Shown: positions 14,310 to 26,947 of the stretch, piece by piece | Position numbering within the stretch: the stretch's first letter is position 1 | Layout: each line of letters starts with the position of its first letter | Origin: Epiperipatus broadwayi | Taxonomy: Eukaryota; Onychophora; Udeonychophora; Euonychophora; Peripatidae | Direction of reading: 5' to 3' | Assembly: GCA_028023455.1 (NCBI GenBank) | Contig: JAQFVV010012574.1 | Location: 1,408,459 to 1,472,458, forward strand | DNA: 64,000 nucleotides | Notes under the pieces: model-generated | What the model was told of the DNA's origin: nothing | The model's database searches: none | What the model saw: the letters and a program-made list of their open reading frames with translations, nothing else | Position numbers and translations under genes: made by a program

Positions 14310-15350
14310 GATACAAACTAAAGCCAATAGCTTTAAACTGGCTTGAGGATAGGGATAGTTTCTAGATAGAGATTTTAAATGCTTCACTTACAACATTTAT
14401 CAATAAAGCTTGTTAGAGCTATTAGCATGCTCATTATTTTAGTTTATAATTAAAGTTTATCAAATTAAGTTGCATGACATATCACTTGATTTTATTTACT
14501 ATTATAGTTTTTGCTTTTAAGTCTTAAGTGATATTATATTGCTGAAGTTATTAATATATGGTGTGGTTGAAGATTTTTCAGACCCATATAGTTATTTAAG
14601 TTAGATATCTGGATTTGAAGATATATAGGTGTCCAAAAATTTCAGATTTTTTTACTTGATAGTTAAGTATCAGATAAATGCCAGCTTTGAATTAGTAGTT
14701 TAGTGTCTGAAATATCCTAGTGTCTCATTGAGAATAGGCAATAACTTGAAACTAATTAAAAGATGGGATTAGTATCCAGATAGAGATTTTAAATTTTTCT
14801 CTTGTGGCATTTGTTGATAGAGCTTGTTAGAGCTATTAGCAAGCTCATTATTTTAGTTTATAATTACAAGCTTATCAAATTAAGTTACATGATAAAATGA
14901 CTTGGATTTTATTTACTATTATAGTTTTTGCTTTTAAGTCTTAAACATAGTTATATTGCTAAGGCTATTAATATATGGTGCGCCTGAAGATTTTTCAGAC
15001 CCATATAGCTATTTAAGTTAGATAGATGAATTTAAAGACATATAAGTGTCTGAAAATTTCAGATTTTCTACTTAATAGTTAATATCAGATAAGTGCTAGC
15101 TTTGAGTTGGTATTTTAGATATAGTGTCTGAAATATCCTAATACCTCACTGAAGAAAGCCACTAGCTTGATACCGGATTGAGAATGGGGATAGTTTTTAG
15201 ATAGCAATTTTAAATGCTTCTCTTGCTGCATTTATCGATAAAGCTTGTTAGAGCTATTAGCATGCTCATTATTTTAGTTTATAGTCACAAACTTATCAAA
15301 TTAAATCATGTGATATATGACTTGATTTTATTTAGTATATATACATAATA
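14310..15350. repeat. Tandem repeat, period 413-421 bp, about 2.5 units
   Basis: The landmark AGCTTGTTAGAGCTATTAGC occurs at about 14408, 14821 and 15242, giving spacings of 413 and 421 bp. Around it each unit keeps GGATAG/TTTTAGATAG, TTTTAAAT, GCTCATTATTTTAGTTTATA and, in the first two units, CAGACCCATATAG and TCTGAAATATCCTA. Units differ by scattered substitutions and small indels, so this is an old tandem array or satellite fragment. No coding frame is conserved. Confidence 0.85.
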
Positions 15351-16504
15351 GGTATTACACACAAACTAATTTAAACTATGCAACCACATACTCCACCAAT
15401 AAAGATTATGTTAAAAGTAAGAATCAATTTTTAAGTATTTGCAATCTATACTATTAGGGGCACCCAGCTCTCCTAGGAAGTTGTTCTGTAAATAATATTA
15501 AATCTAAGCTTTGATAGATGATAAAAATAATTTACATTATTTTCTAGAGACTCTCCAACAAATCATGGGATAGAATCAAGTTTCAGCCTCTTGTTGCAAA
15601 ATATTATATATAAATTACTATTATGTATCAATATTTTTTTGTAAATCATCTTTTTTACTGCAAAACATTTCAACTATTTTTCTACTATTATATGATTTAC
15701 TTATCCGCTCCCCCTCTTTCCCAATCAACAAATTATTTCATCCGATAAAGATATGATTCATCATTTCTATGCTCTTCCTGGAAAGAATTATAAAAGCATA
15801 TTAATTTAGCATTGACTAACTTTTATTGCATTGATTTAAAAAATTTTTTAATTAATACAATAAAATGATTATATTTTTCTGATGTTAAAGTCTATTTAAT
15901 GCGATTGTGATTAAGACCCTCAATATATTGAAAGAAGCCGCTTAGTCAAAGAGATTGCTTCATTTAAGATTTTCTTTTAAAAGATTTCTAAAAGATGTAA
16001 TCTTGTATTAAATCATTGTGTATCTAACTGACGTAGAACGCAGAATTTTGTAAGCATTAGTAAAATTAATCGTCGATGCGTTGAACCGTCTCTGATCAAA
16101 ATTTAAAACATTTTGATTGAGAGCGGATAAAAATAATAAATTATTAATTAATCAATGAAAAACGGAACCAGCAACAATGGTATTCATAATTAGTTGATAC
16201 AACAACAGTTAACACATATAATATATATGTTTGGCACACTTCTCATGTTATTCAATCATTTCTCTGCACTAAATTTGTGATAATCAAATTATGTATTTGT
16301 GTAGCAACATTGCCGACCTTTAAATAAACGTACAGAAATTCCGTTCCCAATCTTTTATTTTTCGTAAGCATATATATAAATATGAAAAACATACAAATCA
16401 TCTTAGTAGTAAGAAAACAATAAAGGAGACACATTTTGAAAAATATGAGCTTTTAATTATATTTTTGCATGATGTATACCACTTTACAATAATCTTATTA
16501 CGAC
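15351..16504. other. AT-rich DNA, no gene recognised
   Basis: No coding or repeat structure that I can support. Around 16095-16125 a short imperfect hairpin (TGATCAAAAT/ATTTTGATTGA) is visible. Confidence 0.5.
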
Positions 16505-16905
16505 TAATATGTCAACATGGGTAGGATGACAACCTTGGCACTAACAAGGGCTTTGAACGTTCCACCATCAGATTTTCAATGAAATGGAAGGCTGAAGAGT
16601 TGTGAGTTTGAATAGTTTGAAGCCTGTCCATTAAAGTATGAAGATTGCCTATCTTAATATAAAGCTGAGCACTGATTATATATATGTGTGAGGATAGTAG
16701 TCTAGACCAACTGATGATTGCTGGTTTAGCATGAAATACGAATATTGGTGATTATTTATCTTTCAACATGTGTGTGATCAGATGGGTTAGCAATATGAGA
16801 TGGCCCTGAGAGTGGGTCGTGTGAAAGTCTGAGTTTGAATCCCGCATATATTACATATATAAATGCAGGTTTAAGCCTGTACAATCTATTAATTTATAAC
16901 AAATT
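16505..16905 (+). mobile_element. SINE-A copy
   Basis: A repeat of about 400 bp present several times in the window. It starts near GACTAATATGTCAACATGGG, includes CCATCAGATTTTCAATG and GAAGCCTGTCCATTAAAGTA, and near its 3' end carries a tRNA-like promoter: GGGTTAGCAATATGAGATGG (A-box-like) and GTTTGAATCCC (B-box-like), followed by a short tail GCAGGTTTAAGCCTG. The tRNA-like part lies at the 3' side, which is unusual for a simple tRNA SINE and suggests a composite unit. Related copies are at 27.5-28.2, 31.5, 39.2, 41.7, 51.1 and 60.1 kb. Confidence 0.75.
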
Positions 16906-18925
16906 ATTGTAAATTTAGATAGCCTTACTTTTTTCGTTTCTACATACATGTGTAAAGATATAAAAGTGCTGACTAAAGTTGGCCTATCTTGCAAATTTGG
17001 TAAGGACAGTTAGCCTAAAGAATTGTTCATTTAAGCAGTAGAAATAATTAAAATATCAGGAATGGTAGTAATAAAAATCAGTATTTTATTTTATTAAATA
17101 TAGCTATATTGAATAATTAATCTATTTGAAATAGACTTATTATTTGAACTTAGTGCAGTGCTTGTTACCAAACAGTTGCTGTGATTCAAAATATAGTTCT
17201 TAATGAAACCTATCTTCCAGATGAAAGACATTTATTAGAATTGAAATATAGCTAAATTTTGATAGGGAAGAACATCATGAGAATAGAAACATGATAATAA
17301 ATTGAGTGTAAGATCTAACTTTGTGCTGTTTTCTTTTTAGGAGTTTTTAGATGTGTCAATTAAAAGTTAATGATATAAAAAAAATCCATAATGTGTCTGT
17401 GCCCATATCATACATATTTATGCTCCAATATCACAGTCATAAAATTCTGAGAGAGAAAAGCTGATGTTCTTTACTGAACCTTGTTAATTCATTGATGCCA
17501 AAAAATGAGACTGTTTATTTCTTCTTAGTAGGATTAGTAAGTTATGAGCCCCAAGATACTTAAAATAATAATATGAACTCTGAAAAATGGAATTTTAATT
17601 CTTTTGCTTATCTATTTCTCTTATACCTTATTTAATTTTATTAATAAGAAATTCAATATATTATATGAGATGAAGCTGTAGTTCTTCCATTTTCAAATGC
17701 TCTTCTCATAACCTTTAACATTCTTTTTTTTTTGTTATAAATGCTTATTTGATGCTAGAAAATAGAATTAATATAATATTAATATATTAATTCTAAAAAA
17801 CTGACAAAATATATACTTCCCAATAGGCAGCAAAGTCAAAGTAATTTAATTCAGTGTCCACTTATTTAATGGATTTAATTCTTTGTAATCTGGTCTCAAT
17901 AGCATTTGTGAGATTACTTTGGGAAGATTTTTAGAATATTGAAAAAAAAATTATTTCCTAGGTTTATTAAAGATTCATTATTTTTACACAATAATTGTAT
18001 AATACTTATTAAAAAACACAAAGTATATATGATTACACTTTTATTTTATACATATATGCTTTATTTTTAAAAATAGAAGTTAACAAATTCTAGAATAATG
18101 ATAACAACAAAAACCATGGCTGCTGTACTATATGCCTTGTGAAATTAATTGATAACACCTTTACAGATACTGTATTAGGATCTTTTGAAATACTCTAAAA
18201 TTTATATATGCAATTTTAATTTTCAAAGTAGATTGTTATAGACTTATAAGACTTCACATTTATTCATTTCTATTTTAAAAATAATGAAGGATTTATTGAT
18301 TTTCTATAGTTTCTCATTTTACTGTTTTATCAAATCATGAACAAGTCCTTTGATTTTATTACATGCTCTGTTTATTATTGTTTTTGCGATATTTGAAAAG
18401 TTCAAATATGATTGCTTTAGAATGTTTTTTGTTTGTGAAGTTGTATTTCTAACAAACCAAGTCCAATTTCTGAAATTATAATATAGAATAAATGTTTAAT
18501 ATTAAAATCAAATGTTAAACATTGATAAAAATTGTCACCAGTGCTAATATAAAAATTTTCAACCTAACAAAGGGTTAATTTTTATATAACAAACAAGTAT
18601 TCCATTCTTTATACACATTTTGCAATGCAAAAGTTATTCTTATATTGAAAAAACCTTACATTTTTCACCGATCAGCAATCTTCTTTAAAGCTATAACACA
18701 TAACATATATAGCATACATTAACTAAATTATAAGTAAATAAATATAATATTAAACCTAGTTAAAATAAGGATTTGGATTTTTAAATAGTTCTATTATAAA
18801 GATTATTGATATAAAATTAAGTAAAAAAAATATAAAGTTTATTCAGTTACAGGGATTGGCAGTTAAAAGAAAATAAATTTAAATATAAGTTAATACTACC
18901 TAAGACTATACTGATAATAATAAAT
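16906..18925. other. AT-rich DNA, no gene recognised
   Basis: No coding frame, RNA gene or dispersed repeat recognised. Direct reading shows only homopolymer runs and simple AT-rich sequence. Confidence 0.5.
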
Positions 18926-19013
18926 AAAATAAAAATTCATATAACATTACAAATTTAGTAAAGTTTAGTTTTTTTTGGTGAGTATTGTAATGTTATATAA
19001 ATTTTTATTTTAG
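18926..19013. repeat. Small inverted repeat, arms of about 27 bp, loop 33 bp
   Basis: AAAATAAAAATTCATATAAC and ATTACAA in the left arm (to 18952) pair with the complement at 18986-19013 with one mismatch. It is probably a MITE-like or fold-back remnant. The loop size is close to that of the larger palindromes. Confidence 0.7.
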
Positions 19014-19484
19014 TAATAGATATATAAATAATAAGGGAAATAATTTAGTTAAATAATAAAAAATAATAAATTTAGTTAAATTAATTAAAAATATAAAATT
19101 TATATATATATATATATGGATAATATTGTTAATAAAACATATCAAAAAAGTTTATCAAAATAAATTGTAAAAGTGAATAATTTAATAATATTTTAAAATT
19201 TAATATTTACAATTATTGTGTAAAAAATGAAAAATAAAATATAATGCAGAAAATATAAATTGGTATTATTGTATAATTATTTACTAAATTTATATAATAT
19301 ATTGTACAATGTGTATATTGATTGTGTATAGAGATAAATATATTAAGATATACATTAATGAACATGCATCGTGTTGTAAAATTTATTATATTTAATTTAT
19401 ATTTAGTTATGTATAGTTTAGATAATATATGTTTAAACCAATAAACATCACATGATCACCATTTCTTATGCTAGCTTATAACTG

Positions 19485-20020
19485 TTATTAACACAGGCCA
19501 AACTCTCCATACAGTATTGCCACTCAGTACAAGCTGAAATAATCACCCAATATCGCCAGACTAGTTTCTGGATTGTGGCTTTTATCAGTGAAAAACCTTG
19601 GATCTGAGAGCACTGCGCCTAGATCTTAGGATCTAATGCAACCTTCCAGCATCCACCTTTTATATCTACTTAACTACAAAACTATGAGTCTTAAATTGAA
19701 AACACAATAATATTTTCAATCCAAGCTTATTACCTTATATAATCACATGGGAATTTATGTGCAAGCCTTTTGGCATCTATTGATTCTTCTGGCTTGCACT
19801 GAATGGCAGTACTGTATAGAGAGTTTGCCTGTTTTAATATATGTTTACCTATATTTAAAACAGTATCAACTTCTTATAGATTAGAATCATCCAGTACAGG
19901 CCTTAATAAACAATAGATGCAAAAAGGTTCATGCATAAAATCACTATCTGGTGCCTACTCATCCAGTATCATCAGTCTGGTCATTAGCTTGTGGTTTTTA
20001 TCATTGATGTTTCACATATA
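19485..20020. mobile_element. SINE-C copies in inverted arrangement
   Basis: At 19493-19600 the complement of a SINE-C reads CTCTCCATACAGTATTGCCA, then a Gly/Ala-poor AT-rich stretch and AAAAACCTTGGATC. At about 19740-19850 the forward copy reads GGCTTGCACTGAATGGCAGT and AGAGAGTTTGCCTG. A further partial reverse copy follows at 19890-20020 (GTGCCTACTCATCCAGTAT, TTGTGGTTTTTATCATTGA). The tRNA-like ends face the middle and the 3' ends face outward, as in the other fold-backs. The best single copy is at 54138-54360. Confidence 0.6.
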
Positions 20021-23000
20021 TCAATAAGTTAAATCTCAATAGAAAGCTGTTGGTCAGTTAAAACTGTAAGAAGCTCTTTTAATTAAAAAGGAATTTTGAT
20101 TTCAGATATATGTCTAATATTTGGATGAAGATACTATTTTAGGAAGTAGTAAATCTGAATTACTTATTAACTTTATAAGAACAACTGGTAATGCAACTTG
20201 TTTTTTGATATCTAGTAGAAAATAAGAAGTTACTGTAAAACAATGGACTTGAAGGTGCTAATAATATTTTTCATAGAAATATATATCACCTAAAAATTTA
20301 GCAGAACTTTTTCTCCAAACAGATCATGATATATAATACTACTCATATAAGTTATTCTGAGAGTATCTGTATCATTACATCAAGATTTTTAAGCAGTTTT
20401 CAGAGAACATTGTCAAAACAACTTCTAAAATCAAAAGTCTTGTTTTAAATCTAATCTCTCATAAAAGTTAAAAATCTATGAATAAGTACAAGTGATATTT
20501 AATTACATTGTCACAGAATCCTACATTCATATTTTTGTTAGATCCTTCTCTCTAGCTTAAATAAAAGCATGTGATTAGAGATATCACAACCTTTGAAAAA
20601 TATTTCCAAACTTTTTATATTCTTATTAAGGAACTGATTTATATCTAAGAAGAAACTTTTTTTCTGTAAAATTTTATACAATATGTTTCTGTATTATTGA
20701 TGAATATATTAAATAAAATTCAATAAATGAAATGAGCCATATAAGAGACTAATCTGGAAAAATTGTATTTATAATGATTATCATTTAGAATTGCTTCAAC
20801 TGTTGTGTTGGTGAGAATTTTTTAAATACATTAATGGTTTTCCTGCAGTTAAGAATTTTAAAGACTTATAAAAAGAGTTCATTTTTCTAAATAGACTCAT
20901 AAACTAAAGTTATCCAACTAAAAGGCTTTTGTTGTAAAATTTCAATTCATTTATAGTTTATTAATGATGTTCATAGAAGCTTTGTCCCAAACTGAATTTA
21001 AAGCTAAATGTTTCTCAGTTATTGATATAATTTTTGTCATTCATTTTCATAAAGAGCTTGCAGAGAACACTTTATTTTGGAAAATTATTATGATTATTAG
21101 ATGTAAGGTAGTTTTACTTTTGCTTTCAAAACAAATTTTTTGAATTGTTTCTGAATGGAATAGTGGTGAATCATTTTCCCGCTTTTTCGTTACCATTTGA
21201 GTACTCATTATTTAAAAACTTTGGGAAAACGTCTGCTAATTAGACTTTTTTTTATTTAAGACAATTAAGGAAAACTTCCAATTCATAACAGTCTATTGAT
21301 TTTTGAAATTTAATTTATAGAAAAATTTTTTTTTGTTTTAATGACATAATTTTAGTTTTGTTAATAATGAGTTTGGGAATCTAGATTTGTTTCAATATCT
21401 ATCAAGCCTTTTGACTGTTTTCTCAAGTGTTGTAGTTCTATGATATTTCTCCAATTTTTTTTTCTAGCATTATCGCAAGGTTTTATTGTAAGTTTATAAA
21501 AAAATTTGGAATCTTTGGCATACAAATGTTGATTAGAAAAAGCATTTTTGATTTTAAACCAATTTCTGGAAAGAATTAATTTCTATAGAGAATGTAAAGC
21601 ATAGTTTATGTAGACTGTGGAAGAAAAGACCCAATATTGATAAATTATCAGTCAATAGTGAATCGCTGTACAAGTCTCTTTTTTGATATACAGGGAATGC
21701 AAATTATTTAAAATCAATCATTCTAAAAGTTGATAATTTGCTTTATCCTCAATGCATTCCTTCATAAATTATTAAGAAAATTAAAATCTTCTATAACAAT
21801 AGAATAACTAGGAAAACTGATAAAAAGAGGATAGGGCTAGGTCACGTAATAGTATTTATAAATGGTGCATAAATAAATATTATTTATTTAAATTATCACT
21901 TGCTAAGTGGTTTGAAAGTCATGTTATATTTCATATAAATTCAACCAAGAATCAATATAACACCAAGAATTTTAAAATTGAGCTACTTTAGATAAGTGAT
22001 GAATTATGTCATTGTTATCTTCTATAACATTACTAGAGTTATAATGTTTATTATTTTAGTTAAATGATTTTAAAGCTTTGACTTTTTATTATTAACTATA
22101 AATTCATTATAAAATGAAATCTGGTTATAGAATGGAATCATTAATTGCACACACAGAGGCATGTAAGTTACAAAATGAACCGTGAGGAGACTGTTTTCCA
22201 TCCATACTATAAAACACTTCTTTAAGCTACATATAAATACATTCAACTACATACTACGTATATGAACTAATATAACTAGTAAAACTAAATCATATAAGAA
22301 TAAATTAATTAAAAATTAAGTTTATTTTAAATAAGACTCGAAGGGGAAAAAAAAGAATAAAATAAAATTGATTATTCAAGTAAATAATCCACTCAAAGAA
22401 AATCCAAATTTTAATTTAAAAAAATATATGGACTAGCATCACAAAGATTACGAGTTCTATTTTCCAAAAAAAAAAAAAAAAACATAAAAAAATAAATCTA
22501 ATTTGTTACACTATAAGAAAATATTTTTAAAAAATAATAAAATAGGGCCAATAAAATCATTATTTATTCCAAGATTTGATTAAATTTTCGTTAAACAAAA
22601 ACTCTAATCTTCATATTTATACCCTTTAATCAAATCATGTACTTAAATTTAATACTAGTACTGAATATTAATAATAATAATTTTTCCGTTCATTAAATCA
22701 TCCAGAAGTTTGTTTCTTTTCTCTTATATATATATAAGAGATAGGAAAATTATTTCACATGAGCCAAAACATTACTTTTAAGTTTTTTATTATAGTATAT
22801 CTTTATTAATTAATAGATGACAACTATCAAGAACTTTATAATTTTTCTCGTGGTTTGCAGCTCAATTCAGTGCTTAAATGTCATGTGACCTCAGAGCAAA
22901 ACCCATTTGATTATTATTTTTTTACTTAGCATAAATTAATATTAAATAAAACTTCATAATTTTTATCCAGTTAAAGTATATATCCAATGCTTTTTTAAAA

Positions 23001-23444
23001 TATGGTGTCAGAATTAATTTTATTACAGACATCAAATATTCTAAATCTGGAAACTATGTTTTATTATCGAATTCCCAAATTTTTTATATTTATTCAAAAT
23101 ATTCCTTTCATTAATTTTTGTTGAACTATTGAAGTTAATTCTTAATGCTGTTAATATTTTTTTGAGAATCTTTTTATTACAAAAATCAGTGTTGGAAGAA
23201 TATTAAATTTACCTTGTATTCACAACATTTCTTACTAGATGATTTCTGCAACTAGTTATTGTACCATGTTATGAACTGTTTTGCAATAAGGTGATAACAG
23301 AATTTTCCAAAAAATAACAATTATGGCACATAAACAATTTTTGAAGTATATATAAATTTTTAAATAATTGACTTAATAAAATAAGATAGAATGTTTGTCA
23401 TATAAATAAAAATTATCCTTTCTGTAATTTTTCTCAATAGTTGG
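20021..23444. other. AT-rich DNA, possible unrecognised minus-strand relic
   Basis: No family could be assigned. Parts of the minus strand (for example 21400-21620) read open for 50-70 codons with mixed composition, unlike the flanking simple DNA. They may be decayed RTE sequence downstream of the fragment at 23445-23845, but I could not find an RT motif here. Confidence 0.3.
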
Positions 23445-23845
23445 ATATGATCTACTGTGCTAAAACCTTTTAAGTCTGCCTTAGTCTTTAAATTGATTAG
23501 AATCTAAACTTTGCTGTCAGCTAGTTGTAATTATTTTGATAAAGATTTTGTTTAGAATTCTGATGTGTAATTTCTAATAACTTTTTATCATTTTTTTAAT
23601 TATCAATATTACTACTGACTTCTAATCTGCTGATTCAGTTTAGTTGGTATATAACTTCACCAACAATTTTTTTATTTCTTCAAATGCTTCTTTTAAAATG
23701 TCAGTAATAATCCTATCATTTCCTGAAGCATTTCTCTTTTTTATAGCTATATTTGCATGTTTCATCTCCTTTTTTAAAATAATTGGCAATTTAGAAGATG
23801 TAGTAATAATAGAAAAGAATTTTCTGTTAATGGAAATAAAATTCT
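23445..23845 (-). pseudogene. RTE-type LINE, N-terminal reverse transcriptase fragment
   Basis: On the minus strand this reads LKKEMKHANIAIKKRNASGN, then DRIITDILKEAFEEIKKLL. This is the RTE pattern 'eei..AI..mk..KApG.DgI..eiLK' at the start of the RT. Farther along, a motif FSTVDHIQLLRKITERI matches the 'fST.DHI..l.qi.EK' block. Frameshifts and stops separate the blocks. It corresponds to the plus-strand RTE near 34.79-34.95 kb and is an independent copy. No catalytic Asp-Asp motif was found downstream, so the copy is partial or too decayed. Confidence 0.65.
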
Positions 23846-24060
23846 CTGATTCCCCTTTGGGTCTTAAACCAAACAGAGCAAATTTTTGATACCCACTTCA
23901 TATGTTCTTGACATTTCAGCTGTAATTAATATGTAATTCTTCACATAGTAAATGAATATAGATGGGCTGCTTATCAATATGCATCAGGTTAGCATGATAA
24001 GTTTATTGGATTTTTATATCTGATTTTAAGATCAGAAAATACCATAGATTTTCTTTTTAA
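23845..24060 (-). repeat. Dispersed repeat with a conserved peptide, copy 1
   Basis: This is similar to 33140-33365 in the same orientation. On the minus strand both translate to related peptides. This copy has LISSPSIFIYYVKNYILIT and YEVGIKNLLC; the other has LVNSPSMFIYY and YEVNIRNLPC. The protein family is not recognised. It abuts the RTE fragment at 23445-23845. Confidence 0.55.
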
Positions 24061-26285
24061 TTGTTTGATGTTTTTCCACTGAAATGTCGGTTAAGTATTG
24101 ATAGTTAAACATGCTTTTGAGAAATTAGAAAGATACATTAATTCTGAAGTCTATAAATTCTATGAACAGATTTGAGAATTTAAGTCAAAGTTGCCTCAGT
24201 AAATAGACTGAATGAAGATGATTATGATATTACTTTGTAAGAACAATTAAAATTCATAAAATATTTGAAATGAAATGTTCCAATAGATAAATAAATAAAA
24301 CTTTATCACAATATGTTCTTAAATAATTTTCAAACAAATTTTATGGCAAACCAAATATTATTGAAACTGGTGTAAAGTGAAAATTGGGCATTATGAAATT
24401 ATTTTTTTCCATTGCAAAGTAAAGAATTTTTTATTTAATTTACTAAACAATTTATATAAAGGTTGATAATTTCTATTTCATGAGATCAAATGTATACATT
24501 TAGAAAAAAAAGTGTAATTTCAAGCTTTTTCTCCCTTCAAATCCAGAAAGACTGGTTAAAAAACAAGATATTTAGTTAAGCAAGTCAGCATATAGTTGGC
24601 AAAACATATAGTATGCTTTTGATTTCAGAACACATATTATTTCAAGAGAGAATTATGCTTATATAATGAACTTAAAAACAACACCAATTAGTTTATTCAA
24701 ATTACTAATTGAAGTTTAATTGCCAATGAAACTTAGTTGTGAATTGTTTGAGTGAGGGAAGCTGCTAGTTGTATGTTAAGAAAGAGAACCTAATGTTTTA
24801 AGACTTTGAATATACAATTTCCCAAAGAAGTTTTAGAAAGATAACAAGAAAAAAGGCTAATATTAAGTTTACCAATGAAAACAAAATAATCCAGCATTGA
24901 AAAATGTAAGATATTATCATTTTCAATTTCTACTATGACACAAGTTATTCACTGTGTTTATATCATATGAAAATATGTGCTAATTATAAATGTTAGTTGA
25001 GCCACTATTTACTATCTGAAAATTTAATTGTAGGTGGAGTAATAAATATGAAACTTAAGGATGTCATATAGCCCCGAGTTAGTATCCAACATTTGGTGCC
25101 ATGAAGAAAATTAAATTCATAAAGGATAAAATTCAATAAAGCTACTAACATACAGGTATATAATTGTGAAAAAAATCAATATTTGAAAGAAAAACCTACC
25201 AACTTGAAGGATTGGCTTTTAAAGAGGAAGATTATTTTGAATATTGCAAGAACGTATTCTCAAAATTATATCATGCATAATGAAATAATATTAAATGATG
25301 AAATACTAGTAACAGCTCAAGTTAAATTATATTTTATAAAACTTCAATAAATAAAGTTAATTAAAATATTTTTCAATATGTCAGCAGTAATTTTATAATA
25401 AAAAAATAATTTGTAAATCCTACATTATTTTTTGGTTTTTTTTTAAAATTGAATATTTTCTTTAGTTTTAAGAATAAATTAGCTTACTGTATGTAATTAA
25501 CAAGTGATTTTTATGTGGTGTGCATGCATATATATATATGAAGAGATGATTTTTATGTGGTGTGCATGCATATATATATATGAAGAGATTAAAAGGGTTT
25601 AAACAAAATACTAACCTAACCAGAGATATGTGCAGAAATGCATGCTATATAAAAATTATTTATGAATTTGTATATGAAGGCTATATGATTTTTGCATTTC
25701 AAATTTCCTTATCATTTCTAATTTGTTATTTTATTAAATTATTATTTTAATAGTTACATCTCTCTTTATTTCCTTCTCATTCTGTTTGTATAGCATACAC
25801 TATATTTATATATGCAACTGTGAGTCATTTGATATACCAAGAAAAATTTTCAAGTTCTCCAAATGGGTGTAAGTAACCTAGTAAAAGAGAACAAATATTT
25901 AAGGAATAATAAGAATAAGCAAACCTTTAACTGAAAATGGTGCTAGAGTTTAAAGAAGCATTCTTACTTTCAAAACAAATAAAACTAAGTTACACTAGCC
26001 TATATTTTTTGTATAATTAGCCTAGAGAAATAACTGTAATTATTGCTAGAGAATTATGACTATTTCATTACTATTATATCACACTGTGAGTAGTCAAACT
26101 ATGTAAATCAATGATCATAGGTAGGTCCAGAAATAATTCAGTTAATAACAAATATCGTCCTGGATGAATTAAATTTTTATTATGCTTAAAGCAGAAGATA
26201 TTTATGTCCATTCAGTAACTAATACTATAATAATATATTGATGATGATGACTCTCCTTTTTGCATTCAATATAATATATATATAT
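24061..26285. other. AT-rich DNA, no gene recognised
   Basis: No coding or RNA feature supported, apart from the short tandem duplication listed at 25505. Confidence 0.5.
25505..25588. repeat. Exact tandem duplication, 42 bp x 2
   Basis: Two identical 42 bp units each contain TTTTTATGTGGTGTGCATGC, a short TA run and GAAGAGA. Exact identity in a decayed region implies a recent slippage or repair duplication. Confidence 0.9.
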
Positions 26286-26461
26286 GATCAATAGATGGCG
26301 TTTTACCAAACCCACCGAACAAGTGATGATAGCAAATTAGCTTGAAATCAGCTGATCTGAGGGTGGGCAAACGAAAGAGATAGTGAATGCTGACTCTTTT
26401 GTCATTTCTGTAAACATATTTACGCTTGTTCGGTGGTTTTGGTAAAACTCCATCTATTGAT
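26286..26461. mobile_element. MITE-like element with terminal inverted repeats of about 39 bp
   Basis: The left end ATCAATAGATGGCGTTTTAC continues to CCACCGAACAAG. The right end (26423-26461) is its complement with about three mismatches and one end-offset. The 97 bp centre is not coding. The TIR length relative to total size suggests a non-autonomous DNA element. The superfamily is not assigned because no clean target duplication is visible in the flanking TA-rich DNA. Confidence 0.65.
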
Positions 26462-26947
26462 AGTAGGTTACGTGAATTTAACTTGTTTTTGTTTTTCATA
26501 TGCATATACAAACTTTGTATATTTTTATAAATAATTTTTAATTATGATATAATGAAACAAAGTATTAATTAAACAGCAAACTGAAATTACATAATCTAAT
26601 AACTGGCTAAAAGTGAATATGTTTTTAACTTTATATCCAAATTTTTATAGAGATAATAATTCAGACAATGATATTTATATGTGTGAATAATGAATGAAAG
26701 TATAACAAATTTCTAAATATTTTCACAATTAAAATAAGGCTCTTCTGCAATTTCAGCTTCCAATGCCTATTTTTAATTGGTAAATTATTTCATCAGATCA
26801 TAGCTGAAAAATTATTTTTAAAAATACATGGAGTTATTTTTAAATTGCTAATATTTAAAAAAATAGCTTCCTATTTAAAACTTATAGCTTTTTGGGGAGA
26901 GTCTTTTTTACTTGTGAAAATATTTAAAAAGTTGCTAGTCTCTAAAC

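Noticed and set aside
23644-23889. 81-codon plus-strand frame
   Set aside because: It is the antisense shadow of the RTE fragment. A similar shadow occurs opposite the RTE at 34725-35039, which explains their resemblance.
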